Below are positions 35,261-46,318 of a stretch of 64,000 nucleotides of DNA, piece after piece. This stretch comes from Alligator mississippiensis. Lineage: Eukaryota > Chordata > Crocodylia > Alligatoridae. The position numbers and the translations under genes are program-made. The stretch is taken from assembly GCF_030867095.1 (NCBI RefSeq), contig NC_081828.1, forward strand, positions 209,132,978-209,196,977, given 5' to 3'. Below the pieces are notes generated by a model, which saw only the letters and a list, made by a program, of their open reading frames with translations, searched no databases and was not told the DNA's origin. The number at the start of each line of letters is the position of its first letter. The first letter of the stretch is position 1.

Positions 35261-36249
35261 ACAGATAAGCAATACTGAATTACCACATTATTAAACTGAA
35301 TTTCAATACCGTTCCACTAATAACATCATGTAATGAAAATGGAATCTGAATTTTTTATCTTTCTGTGATTAAATAATTAATTTTAGAGGGTCATTATTTT
35401 TTCATTTAAAAGAAAGATTTAAGTTAACTACCCCCCCCCGCAAAAAAAACCAAACTCCACGAACAGATATTTTCTTTCTCCCATACAAGATTTTAACAGT
35501 CCCAGCAGTTTGCTATATTATGATATAGCAAATTGACTAGCCCTGTGATGGTAAACACATTTTTCTAATGAATTTCTTCTCTCTGTGTCCCATTCTAATA
35601 AGGTTGTACTGTATATTAACATTCATTTTAGATCAAAACTAATTTTCCCCCCCCCCTCCCATGGACATGATTGTTACCCATTTACTTTATCACTGTTTCA
35701 TAATCAGTGTTTTTTCACTAATCCTCATTCAAAGGATCATGAAGGGAACTGGATGGGGGTAAAGAAGTTGGAAAATTGAAAATTGTATTATAGTCAGAAA
35801 GTAACAGACTGTTACTAATGTTACTGTTACTTTAAGGGAAAAATGGGCAGCCAATAGAGCCCAGGCAGCTGAACAGAAGGTAGCTGTACAAGAGTAGGTA
35901 TTAGGGAAGCCCTGTTACTGGGGCAGAGGCCTGTCCATTAAGGAAGATGAGAATACCTGTCACCAGTCAGGGGAACACGGGATGGAGTGAGTTGGGTGCA
36001 GAGAGACAGGCAATTAGATGCCACAGGCTAGGAGGGCCTAGTGTAGAGCAGAGCCCAGCTAGGCAACAAGGAAGCAGTTGTATCTGTACTTGTCAGCTCC
36101 CATGACAAATAGTTGGCAGGTCCTGATGAATCATCCCTGGTGTACTTAAAAGACCAGGGCCAAGAGACCCATTCAGAGCTTTCTGCAATAAAAGCTACAA
36201 TAAAGAGGTTACGGAATTACAGGATAAGGTTAGTTACATAGCCAGAAGG
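35261..36249. other. Unassigned sequence upstream of a CR1 copy
   Basis: The part at 35790-36240 is GC-richer and ends with two AATAAA-like signals (GCAATAAAAGC, ACAATAAAGAGG). It could be old LTR or other repeat sequence, into which the following CR1 inserted. Not identified. Confidence 0.3.
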
Positions 36250-39046
36250 AACTCACACTCTTGCTTGCAGACAATAACTTTGATTTGATGGGGCTAATGG
36301 AAACCTGGTGGGGTCCTACCCATGACTTGATGGTACACATCGAGGGCTACAGGTACAGAAGGGACAGAGTAGGGAGGAAAGGGGGTGGGGTGGCTCTCTA
36401 TGTAAAGAAGCATTATACATCTACCCTAATCAAAATGGGATCAGAGGAGGAGAAAGTTGAGGCATTGTGGGTTAGGATACATGGAGGTCAAGGGGAAAGG
36501 CACTTGGTGGTGAAGGTCTGCTACAAACCACCACACCAAGAGGAAAAGCTAGACTTGGAATTCTTGAGGCAGCTCTCAGATGCCATGCGGTCTAGGGACG
36601 TGTTTGTCACGGGGAACCTAAACTACCCGGACATCTGCTGGGAGGAGCACTCAGCCAAATCCAACCATTCACGTAGGTTCTTAACCTGCCTGCAGGACCT
36701 TCACCTAATGCAGGAGGTATATGGTCCCACTAGAGGAAATGCCTTACTGAACTTGGTGTTGGCTACAGGGGAGGACCTGGTAGGGGAGCTGCAAATTCAT
36801 CGTCATCTTGGGGACAGTGACCACCAATCAACTGAATTCACCATACAGAGTAGGGTGGGTAAGAAAACTAGTAGGGTGGAAGTGCTTGACTTTAGGTAGG
36901 CTAACTTCAGTGTGCTCAGGAGTCTAGTCAATGATGCACTGCAGAATAAGAGTATTGGCAAGATGGGAGTCCAGGAAGGGTGGTCATTCCTAAAGTAAGC
37001 AATCCTTCGGGTGCAAAAGCAAATGATCCCAGTATGAGGGAAAAGGAGCCAAAAAACTTCCTTGGCTAAATGAAGATATCCAGGGGATCCTAAGGGCAAA
37101 AATGAAGGCATATAGGTGGTGAAAGCAGGAGGAAGCTACCAAGGAGGAGTATACCTACTTGTCCCACACTTGCAGGGAGGCAGTTAGAAAGGCCAAAGCA
37201 ACTACAGAGCTGAGGCTGGCATAACAAATTAAAGACAAAAAAAGGTCTTTTTTTCAGGTGTGTAGGGTGTAAAAGGAAGGTGCAGGGCAGCATAGGACCC
37301 CTACTGAACAAGAAGGAGCAATTAGTGACAGAGAGGGGGGCCAAGGCTGAGCTCTTCAATGAGTTGTTTGCCTTAGTGTTCCTGAAGAGGGGTCAAGATA
37401 AGTCTCCGAATGGGTTCTTAGATGGGCATCAGAGGGACACCAGCCTACCAACTGTCGATGCTGACTTGGTGCAAAGTCACTTGGATGGACTGGATGTGTT
37501 TACATCAGCAGGCGCAGATGAGCTTCATCCGAGAGTACTGAAGGAATTGGTTGGTGTCATTGCAGAACCACTGGCACAGCTGCCTGAGCATTCATGGCAC
37601 TCGGGTTAGGTCCTGGCAGACCAGAAATGGGCCAATGCGGTCCCTATTTTCAAGAAGAGGAGGAAGGAGGATCTGAGTAATTAGAGGCCAGTCAGTCTCA
37701 CCTCCATCCTTGGAAAGGTCTTTGAGAAGATTATGAAGGATCATATTTGTGGGAGAACAACAGGAAAAATAATGCAGCAAGGAAACCAGCATGAATTTGT
37801 AGCAGGTAGGTCATCCCTAACCAATCTGGTTTCGTTTTATGATAGGGTCACAAAATGCTTAGATGCAGGAGTAGAGGTGGATGTTATTTTCTTGGATTTT
37901 AGCAAGGCCTTCGATAAGGTATCTCATCCCATTCTCATAAATAAATTAAGAGGCTGTGACACACATGTTTACATGGTCCGGTGGGTGGCAAATTGGCTTG
38001 GGGGGTCACATCCAGAGAGTGAATGTAGATGGGCAGGTATCGACCTGGAAGGATGTGGGTAGTGGGGTCCTGCAGGGTTCAGTCCTTGGACCAGTACCCT
38101 TCAATATCTTCATCAGCGACTTGGATGTGGATGTGAAGGGTATTCTGTCCACGTTTGTGGATGATACTAAATTGTGGGGTGAAGTGCACACTCCCGAGGG
38201 TAGGGAACGATTGCAGGCAGACCTGGACAGGTTAGAAAAGTGGGGAGTGCACAATAGGATGCAGTACAACAAGTAAAAGTGCAGAGTGCTCACCTATGGC
38301 AGAAAAATATCCAGCATACCTACTGACTGGGAAGTGACCCTCTCAGCAGCACAGGAGCGGAAAAGGATCTTGGAGTCATAGTGGACTCCAAGATAAACAT
38401 GAGTCATCAGTGTGATGAAATCATCAGCAAAGCTAACCGCACTTTATCAAGCATCAGCAGATGCATGACAAATAGAACCAAGGAGGTGATACTTCCTCTC
38501 TATGCAGCATTGGTCAGACCACAGTTGGAGTACTACATCTAGTTTTGGACACTGTACTTCAAGAAGGATGTTGATAGACTTGAGAGGGTCCAGAGGAGGG
38601 CCACTCGTATGGTTAGGGGCCCACAGGACAAACCCTATGAGAAAAGACTGAGGGACATGGACCTCTTCAGCCTCTGCAAGAGAAGACTGAGAGGTGATCC
38701 TGTGGCTGTCTACAAATTCATTAGGGGGGCACAGCAAGGTATTGGAGATGCTTTGTTCACCAGGATGCCTCTTGGAGTAACAAGGAACAATGGTCACAAA
38801 CTGACAGGGAGCAGATTTAGGCTAGATATCAGGAAAAACTTCTTCTTGGTAAGGGTGGCTAAAATTTGGAATGGGCTTCCAACGGAGGTGATGCTCTCCC
38901 CTACTTTGGGGGTCTTTAAGAGAAGGCTGGATAAGCATCTAGCTGGGGTCATCTGACCCCAGCGCCCTTTTCTGCCTAGGCAGGGCATCGGACTCGATGA
39001 TCTGTTGAGGTCCCTTCCAACCCTAGCATCTATGAAGCTATGAACA
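36250..39046 (+). mobile_element. CR1 LINE, near-complete but broken
   Basis: From 36261 it reads FDLMGLMETWWG, KGGGVALYVKKHYTSTLI, VFVTGNLNYPDICWEEH and HLGDSDHQSTEF, which is the endonuclease with its GNLN and SDH catalytic regions (36261-36899). Next come a linker with stops (36900-37280), RT pieces SAGADELHPRVLKEL (37500), HEFVAGRSSLTNL and VIFLDFSKAFDKVSH (37790-37930), the region with GVLQGSVLGPVPFN and FVDDTKLWG (FADD changed to FVDD), and the C-terminus RFRLDIRKNFFLVRVAKIWNGLP (38816-38885). The tail ends at 39046. It carries several stops and frameshifts. The 5' start of the endonuclease is truncated at a position close to that of the copy at 57.3 kb. Confidence 0.95.
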
Positions 39047-40529
39047 GGACTTAAGTTATAACTAGTGTACTTATGTTTGCTTTGGAGTTTTGAACTGGGC
39101 AGCAGTTTGGGATTGGGACTGAAGGGAATGTCAGGAGGTCTCAGGGGTGCCAAAGAAGTACATAACAGTCGTGGGGAGTCCTGCCAGGGGCCAGGCCCCA
39201 ACACATAAAGCAGGCTTCCAAAAGAGCAAGAAGATGGGAGGGAAAGAGACTTGAGCAAATTGCCTGGGAAGGGCAGAATTACCTGGGAAGCACTAGGAGC
39301 CCCATAGCTCAGGAGGGGCAGGATTCTAGCCTGAGAGAGGTGTGAGCAGGGCCCCATAGCCCAGGAGGGGTGAGATCATAGAATGCTCACAAAAGATAAA
39401 AATTGGTGGGGGATGTAAAAGTGAATGGCAAGTAGGGCAACAATGCGTCATGGGGTAATATTACATGACCGGGGCCCCTGCTGGCCTAGTGCTCATCTTG
39501 CAAGTGCTGTCAGAAAACCACAGGGGTCATTGTAATCACCTACCACCAATGTTCTGCCCTCGCCCACCACATCTTGATGGTTCTTATTTAATTATTCGGA
39601 GTTGAATGTAGGATAAAGGACAATTTCACTGAGTCCGGCCATTGAGATTTTCTTCATGGGGCTCCTCCTCCCCTTGCACCCACACCCGTGCCACATCCAG
39701 ATAGATGGTATATGTCAGGCTCTTGACTTCTAGCGCTGTCCAATTGTGCTACTGGCAGACAATCTCTATTGTATCAGATGAGTGCATTCAGAAGTTCGAA
39801 TCAACTAGTCACGATTCCCAAACACCTTCACCTTGGATAAGAGTCTACGAAATTATCAATTTATATCAATTTAGCCCCCTTTCCTGGGTATCCGAGTCCC
39901 AGCAGGTCACTTCCCTACAGGAACAGTGAGCTTTTCACAATTACAGCCACATCCTGGCTTGGCTCCTCAAGACTGGGCAAACAGAGACCCTGCTGGAGAC
40001 GTTTCTCTATAGCCCCCTTCCTTGATGCAGTGAGAAAGAAAGGCAAAAGAAAAGGAAAAAACCAACAGAAGGGGCTATGCCTTTAACAACCTTTGAACTC
40101 ATTCACAGGGAGGCTTCTCCTGCCCCTTCACTTTCTCTGCTGGTGCCTCTGCATTCCTCATTTCTCCAGATCAAGCAGCTCCCTGGTGCTTTGTATCTTG
40201 GACTTTGTAATGGTCCTCTGACCACTCTTGATCCACAGGCTCACCCACTTCACCTGCATAGAACTGCAGGCTACCACTCACCAGGAAAGTCCCTTGTGCT
40301 CCTTCTTCTGGTCTGCCACAGTCTTCCTGCCACTGCTTCTCACCAGGGCAAGAAATACATTTCTTAGGGCTCACTCCACCAATCCTGAGATGCAGGAACT
40401 TTGGAAGCATACTGGCATCTTTCCTGCTCCAGCCAGGGTTGCCTCCACTTCTGCAGTAAGTATCTCTCCTGCAGGTAACTCAGGACCTTCTCCCATCCTC
40501 GATCTCATTCTCTCACACAGTGCCCACGA
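39047..40529. other. Unassigned sequence
   Basis: The first part (39060-39380) may belong to the same older repeat as 35790-36240, split by the CR1. The rest shows no recognised gene or repeat. Confidence 0.3.
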
Positions 40530-41735
40530 GGTTATTGAGTTCGGGATCCTGAAAAATGAAGGAAGAAGAGCAGCAGAGTATGGACCCTGGACTTCAGAAA
40601 AGCAGATTTTGACTCACTCAGGGAACTGATGGGCTGGGGAAAGGAGTCCAGGAGAGCTGGGTGTATTTTAAAGAAACCTTGCTCAGGGTGCAAAAACAAA
40701 CTCTCTCACTATGTAGGAAGAATAGCAAAAAGTGACCAGCTTGGCTTAGTAAAGAACTCTTGAGTAAGCTTAAACACAAAAAGGAAGCTTACAAGAAGTG
40801 GAAGCTTGGACAAACAACTTTGGAGGAGTATAAGAATATTGCTCAGGAATGCAAGGATGAAGTCAGGAAGGCCAAAGCACAATTGGTCACAGCTAGTGAG
40901 GGCCGTGAAGGGTAACAGGAAGGGTTTCTACAAATATGTTAGCAACAAAAGGAAGGTTGGGAAAGTGTGGGCCCTTTACTGAATGGGCGAGACAACCTAG
41001 TGGCAGATGATGAGGAAAAGGCTGAAGTGCTCAATGCCTTTTTCACTTCAGTCTTCACAGGCAAGGTCAGCTCCCAAACTACTGCACCAGGCAACATAGT
41101 TTGGGGAGGAGGTGAGCAGCCCTCAGTGGTGAAAGAACAGGTTAGGGACTATTTAGAAAAGTTGGACATATAGAAATCCATGGAGCCAGACAGGATGCAT
41201 CCGAGGGTGTCGAGGGAGTTGACAGATGTGCTTGTAAAGCTGCTGGCCATCATCTTTGAAACTCTGTGGTGATCAGGGGAGGTCCCAGATGTTTGGAAAA
41301 GGGCAAATATAATGCCCATATTTAAGAAAGGGAAGAAGGAGGATCCAAGGAACTACAGCCTCACCTTAGTCCATAGAGAAATCAAGGAGCAGGTACTCAA
41401 AGAATCCATTTCTAAACACTTGGAGAAGAAGAAAGTGATTAGAAACAGTCAGCATGAACTCACGAAGAGTTAGTCATGCCTGATCAACCTGATTGCCTTC
41501 TACAATGTGATGACTGGCTCTGTGGATGCAGGGAAAGCAGTGGACGTAATATACCTTCACTTCAGCAAGGATTTTGATACCATCTCCCACAGCATTCTTG
41601 CAAGCAAGCTGAGGAAGTGTGGGCTGGATGAATGGACTGTAAAGTGGATAGAAAGCTAGCTGCATTGTCAGGCTCAATGGGTAGTAATCAATGGCTCAAT
41701 GTCTAGCTGGTAGCCAGTATCAAGTGGAGTGTCTC
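40530..41735 (+). mobile_element. CR1 LINE internal fragment
   Basis: The reading frame is broken, but CR1 linker and RT segments appear in order: KQILTHSGN-like, [29 protein letters not shown] (40967-41060), [24 protein letters not shown]-like, IFKKGKKEDPRNY, VIYLHFSKDFDTISH. It breaks off in the GVSLG region at about 41735, before the FADD box. The same subtype is seen in the minus-strand copy at 9.1-10.7 kb. Confidence 0.85.
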
Positions 41736-42180
41736 TGGGGGTGGGGCAGGGGTGGGTATGGGTTGCCTGCTGCATCCTCAGGGCTCCCTGCCCTGCTGCT
41801 CTCCCCCAGGAGACCTGTACCAGCTGCGCTGCCGTGGCAAGGCATCCCCTGCCTGCCCAGGAGCAGCAGGGGCAGAGGCGGCAGGAGCAAATGGAGTTGT
41901 GAGCCCCACTGCTGCCAGGCTGACAGGGGGTGCCTCACCATGGTGGTGTGGCCGGCACAGGGCTCCAAGGGGGAGGGCAGCAGGGCCAAAAGCCCCAAGC
42001 CTGCCGTAAGAAGCCCTCATCCACCCCCCCCCCCCCACAGGCTCCATTTGGCTCTGTTCCAACTGTGCTGCCAGGAGTGGGAGGCATCATTTTAGCTCTC
42101 CCCCCTCCAAAAAAAAAAAAATACAAGTTAGTGCCCATGGAATTAGCCCTTAAGGTGATTATTGTGCTGGAGTGCTGATA
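41736..42180. repeat. GC-rich block ending in an A run
   Basis: The CR1 changes abruptly into GC-rich DNA with a C run (42026-42039) and an A run (42109-42121). This is probably an inserted or recombined repeat; no gene accepted. Its 80-130-codon open frames on both strands are low-complexity. Confidence 0.35.
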
Positions 42181-42439
42181 TGCCAGGAGGGCTCACCTAG
42201 TACCTGGGGGGTGAGTCTGAGATCCATGCAGTCTGGGAGGGGCCCACTGATTACAAGCACAGATGAGGGCTAATTTTGTTATTTTAGGACAGCCTCCCTT
42301 TCCATGAACTTAAATAATTATAACAACGTGTGGCAGGTGAGAGGGAAGGAAGGAAACCAAGGGAGAATGCAAGAGCTGCTCTGCCACCAGGGGTTATCAC
42401 AGCCACCCCTGGGGCCTGGTCCTGCTACCCAGAAGAAAA
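42181..42439. other. Unassigned sequence left of the hAT element
   Basis: Nothing recognisable. Confidence 0.3.
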
Positions 42440-43020
42440 GAAAATCCTAGGGCTTCACTGATAAGGATTATCTTGGCCAATACTGATATCTGATTATTAA
42501 CCAGCCATAATGGCCAATACCAATCTGATAACCGATATTTAGTAATTATGCAAGGCATTTTAACTACTGACATAAATAAAGCTTTATATTTGTTTTACAT
42601 TTATAACACACACAAACACACCTGGATGGATTTTTTTGCGTTCCTGCTTCTAGAAACATTTTAGCAAAATAAAAACAAATACACATTAACTTTAAAACTT
42701 TTACTTTTAAAACAGCAGTTTGCAGTATAAACTTTATACACTTACATAATGATTCATTTGACAGCAAAAAATTATAAAATTCAATATTCAATTTGTTTTA
42801 CTGAAATCACCCCAACCAAGTCAGAAAAAATAGCATAATCATAACAATTTTGGCTTCAAGATAAGCCCACAAGAAATGCAGGTCAAGACGTAAAAATTAC
42901 AAATGAAAAATGTTGAGGTACAGTTTGTAGTAGTAGAAGCCATTGTAATAACAACAACAACAAATTACTTACAATATTGGTAGAGTTAAAAAGACACATA
43001 TTTATACCTTCCTCATTGCT

Positions 43021-44846
43021 TACTCACAACTTTAGCATAGCAAGTGGGTGAGTGAAAGGTTTTTCCTGACAAAAAGCAACTTTTATTCTTTTTCGCACAT
43101 CAGTTGGTTTCTCTTCTCATTCAAAACATGTGAAGCTGCACTGAACAGCCGCTCGCTCTCAACACTGCTGCAGGGGGCAGAGAGAAATTTCTGTGCAGCT
43201 TCAGCCAAAATGGAAAAATTGGCCTTTGTTGCACTCCTAGTATTTCAGTTTTTCTGCACTTCTTGGAAGCATGGGCTCACTCAGATAGCTTTGTTTCTGA
43301 AGTGTTATAATTCTGTTTACCGCATCAGTTTATACCCCACAGGAACTTTTCTCCAATATCTTTTCATACATTGAACACAAGGACCTCAGTTTTGTAGTGC
43401 TATCATCTGCTTCCTTTGATTTCTTTGTGGTGTGTTCTGTCCTGTCATTCCCATTGACTTGCATTTTTCCAGGTGTCACCAACATTTGTGTAGCCAGCAA
43501 CTTTTTGCTGTTATCAGTAAATATCTGTCCTTGTATCTTGGATCCAGCAGCATTGCAATGCCGTAGAGAGGTTCTGATTCAATTTCCGCAAAGCACGTTT
43601 CCATGAATTCCAGCAAAGCAACTTTTATAGATTTAATTCTATGGTCTGAATCTGTAACTTTGCTCAAAAGCCTTTTTAAAGCCTCAGTGGATGGGATGTC
43701 ATCAGAAGCAGAGGCCAAGGATGAACTCAATTCACAGGTTAGCTCTTCAAAAGGTACTAGGTCTACCACTACTTTTTCCATTAGCACTCACTGATGTACA
43801 GTGAGAGTTGCAGGGATTTCATAGTCAGCTGCATGCACTCCAAGCTCATGTTTCTGCTCCAAAAGGCTTTACAGCATGTAGTAAGTGCTATTCCGCCTTG
43901 TTTGTATGTCCCGCTGTAACCTCTTAAAGACATTCGGAGCTCAGTCTGCACCCCTTGAAGATGAGAATAGGCCAACAGAGGGTGTTTGAAGCACCCAATG
44001 ATTTTTCATCCAATAGCCAGTATATCCGTCACACTGCACTGTGACAACACTCCTTCATTCACAAGAAGTTGGAGTGTATATGCTATGCAAGGTAAACTTG
44101 GCAAACCGGAGCCTTGCATCGCCTTTGCTATGTTTCTTGCATTATCCCTAAAAAAGGCAGGAACTTTCGTCCTCAAGATTTTCCATGCTGCAAACCTCTT
44201 GTCAAATGCCATAGAAATAGCTTTAGCCATGTGGGAACTGCTGAACTCCTGGGCCTGTAGTACTGTCCTCTGTAAATTGGAATTCACATCTATCCACTGC
44301 ACAGTGAAACTCAGCATTGACATAGGTGACACAACAGAGCTCCAAATATCAGTCGTAAAGCTAAATGCTGATGAATACGTGATCATCTTCAACCAGTATC
44401 TATATGCATTTTAAAATGACACTGTACAGCTCTGGCAGCACAGTCTCAGCTATAAACTTTCTGCTGGGCAGTGTGTAATGAGGCTCCAGACATTCAGTGA
44501 GACAACGGAATCCAGTATCTTCTACAAGGGAAAAGAGCTGATCATCCAGAGCTATACATTCCACTAAACGGTTAGCAATTTCTTAAGCCCTGGCATCTCC
44601 ACTTCCAAATTTCTGTGAGCATTTTAGTGCTTTCTGTAATGATCGGTGCTTTGGCACAGCTTTATCCTGCTCTGCCTTTTTTTTCCCTGTAGTCATCTTT
44701 AGGAAATCATTGTGTTCAGAAGCTTGGCGTATCTTGAGGTGCTGTATTAAGTTTGTTGTGTTGACATCTTTATTGGTGTTGCCTCCATGCAAAATATTTG
44801 CAGCACATACTTTGCAGTCAGCTGTTCTGTTGTTCTTTTCAGACAC
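43021..44846 (-). pseudogene. hAT transposase pseudogene with BED zinc finger (ZBED-like)
   Basis: The intact relatives are nuclear DNA-binding transposases that cut and paste the element. Seen in order on the minus strand: a BED-type finger with CKVCAAN...NLIQHLKIRQASEH (44846-44583); a catalytic-core start SAFSFTTDIWSS, with the first acidic residue D, and then FFRDNARNIAKAM, the second D, and CIAYTLQLLVNEG (44392-44006), where the usual histidine is tyrosine; DIPSTEALKRLL and AMLLDPRYKDRYL (43787-43476); and the hAT dimerisation domain with CSSVESERLFSAASHVL and LLFVRKNLSL (about 43250-43030). The parts lie in different frames with stops between them, including one just before LLFVRKN. It cannot make a functional enzyme. 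It is probably of the Ac/ZBED branch. Confidence 0.9.
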
Positions 44847-45015
44847 TTAAAAAAATCCCATACTGAGCTTCTTTGGGACGTATTAAAGATGACAGAGATC
44901 ACATGGTGCAACACAGTAGAGCATAAATCTGTTTACTGAATAAAGGGTTTGCTTTAGGCCATCTGCCATCTCACCTGTGCCTGGCCTCAGTGCTCTGCAT
45001 ACAGCACCTCACAGG

Positions 45016-45320
45016 TGCCTATACACGAGCAGCAAAGCTGCTTTGACACACTGGAATTCCAGCATGTGAAGCAGACTCAATAATCAAGTCTGTTGGAGTG
45101 TGAATTGCTACACTACAGCAGACTCCAGCGTATCAGCATCCCTGAGCTTAAAAATGGCAGTGGGGCACTTGAACCAAAGCCTGTTGAACAAGAACCCCCA
45201 CCACCATTTCTAAGCATGGGGACACTGATACAGGAGACACGGTGGCACTTTAATTAGAGCGGCGGCTCTCAGAGCTGCTCTAATTAAGGTGCCACCCCTC
45301 TACTCTTGGAGCACATGTAA
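45016..45320. mobile_element. F1-type fold-back MITE nested in the hAT element
   Basis: The ends AGGTGCCTATACACGAGC and, inverted, CAGGCACTTTTACATGTGC enclose the F1 core AAAATGGCAGTGGGGCACTTGAAC...CACCACCATTT. Compared with the 28.3-kb copy, parts are rearranged. Its position inside the hAT element shows it came later. Confidence 0.65.
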
Positions 45321-46318
45321 AAGTGCCTGGGCCAGTTGCAGCAGGTGGGGCTAGCCTAGCAGTGCCTGTGACTGGCTGTGCAGAGCCCTTCAGCCCCCTG
45401 CCCTTCAACCCCAGCCTGGGGTTAAACACAGAGGTGGGAGCGGCTGCCTCGGCCCCTGCCAGGCTCTGCCCCGGCCCTTGGGGCACAGACCCTCGGGCAC
45501 TGTGGGTTGAGTGATGATGGGCCGAGCTCGGCAGCTCAGTTCTGCCCGCCCCAGCAGTACTGTACCTAGACTCCTGGCAGCCACGGGTGAACTTTTAGTA
45601 TCAGACTCCCCTTCACCAAAGATAATGTTAATAATAATCGGACAACAGAAGAAAAATTGCCATTTTCAGGCCCTCCTTTCTGTCCAGGCCCCAGGTGGCT
45701 GCCTGGATTGCTCATGCCTGTATCTGGGTCTGTGCCTCAGTCATGTCTGTGGCATTTAGTGCCCAGGACACCACGGCAGCTGCTCCAGCCCAGCCCAGCC
45801 CACTGGTGAGGGGATGGAAGTGTATCCAGGGTCACCCCAAACTCACGGGAGGGAACCCAGGCATCTGGGGGCCCCAGCCAGAAGACATAATGATCAGAGA
45901 ACATTCTTCGGCTACAACAGCCAAAAAAAGCTGATAGCTAATAATGTAAATTTCCCTTTTATCAGTGCCAATCCAACAGGCAACCAATATATCGGCGCAC
46001 CTCTAGAAAATCCTCACGCATTCTTATCCATCAAGATTAAGTGTTCTCTATTTCCATGTCAAATGCACAAATAAATTATACCCATCTCCATTATCATTTA
46101 TATATTTTCTCTTATTTTTATTGTACATGTAAGAAGCTGAAGAAAATATCTTTAAATAAAGATTTGCAAACCTGAAAATGTTTGAAAAATACACTATTAT
46201 ATCATAGAATGACCTTGAAACAAGAGCAGGAACCATCTATGAAGAACCTATATGCTGCGTTTGAAATGGTGAGATAACCAAGATGAAAACCCAAGAAAAA
46301 AAATCATGAAGTCATTGG

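Larger units (their letters stand above)
42448..46005 (-). mobile_element. hAT DNA transposon, 3.56 kb, with perfect 8-bp TSD
   Basis: The left end TAGGGCTTCACTGATAAGG and, inverted, the right end TAGAGGTGCGCCGATATA are terminal inverted repeats. Both flanks are GAAAATCC (42440-42447 and 46006-46013). Subterminal CCAATA and CGATAT/TGATAT motifs recur at both ends. The element carries a decayed transposase on the minus strand (43021-44846) and a later fold-back MITE insertion at about 45016-45320. This is the relic of a once-autonomous hAT element. Confidence 0.93.
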
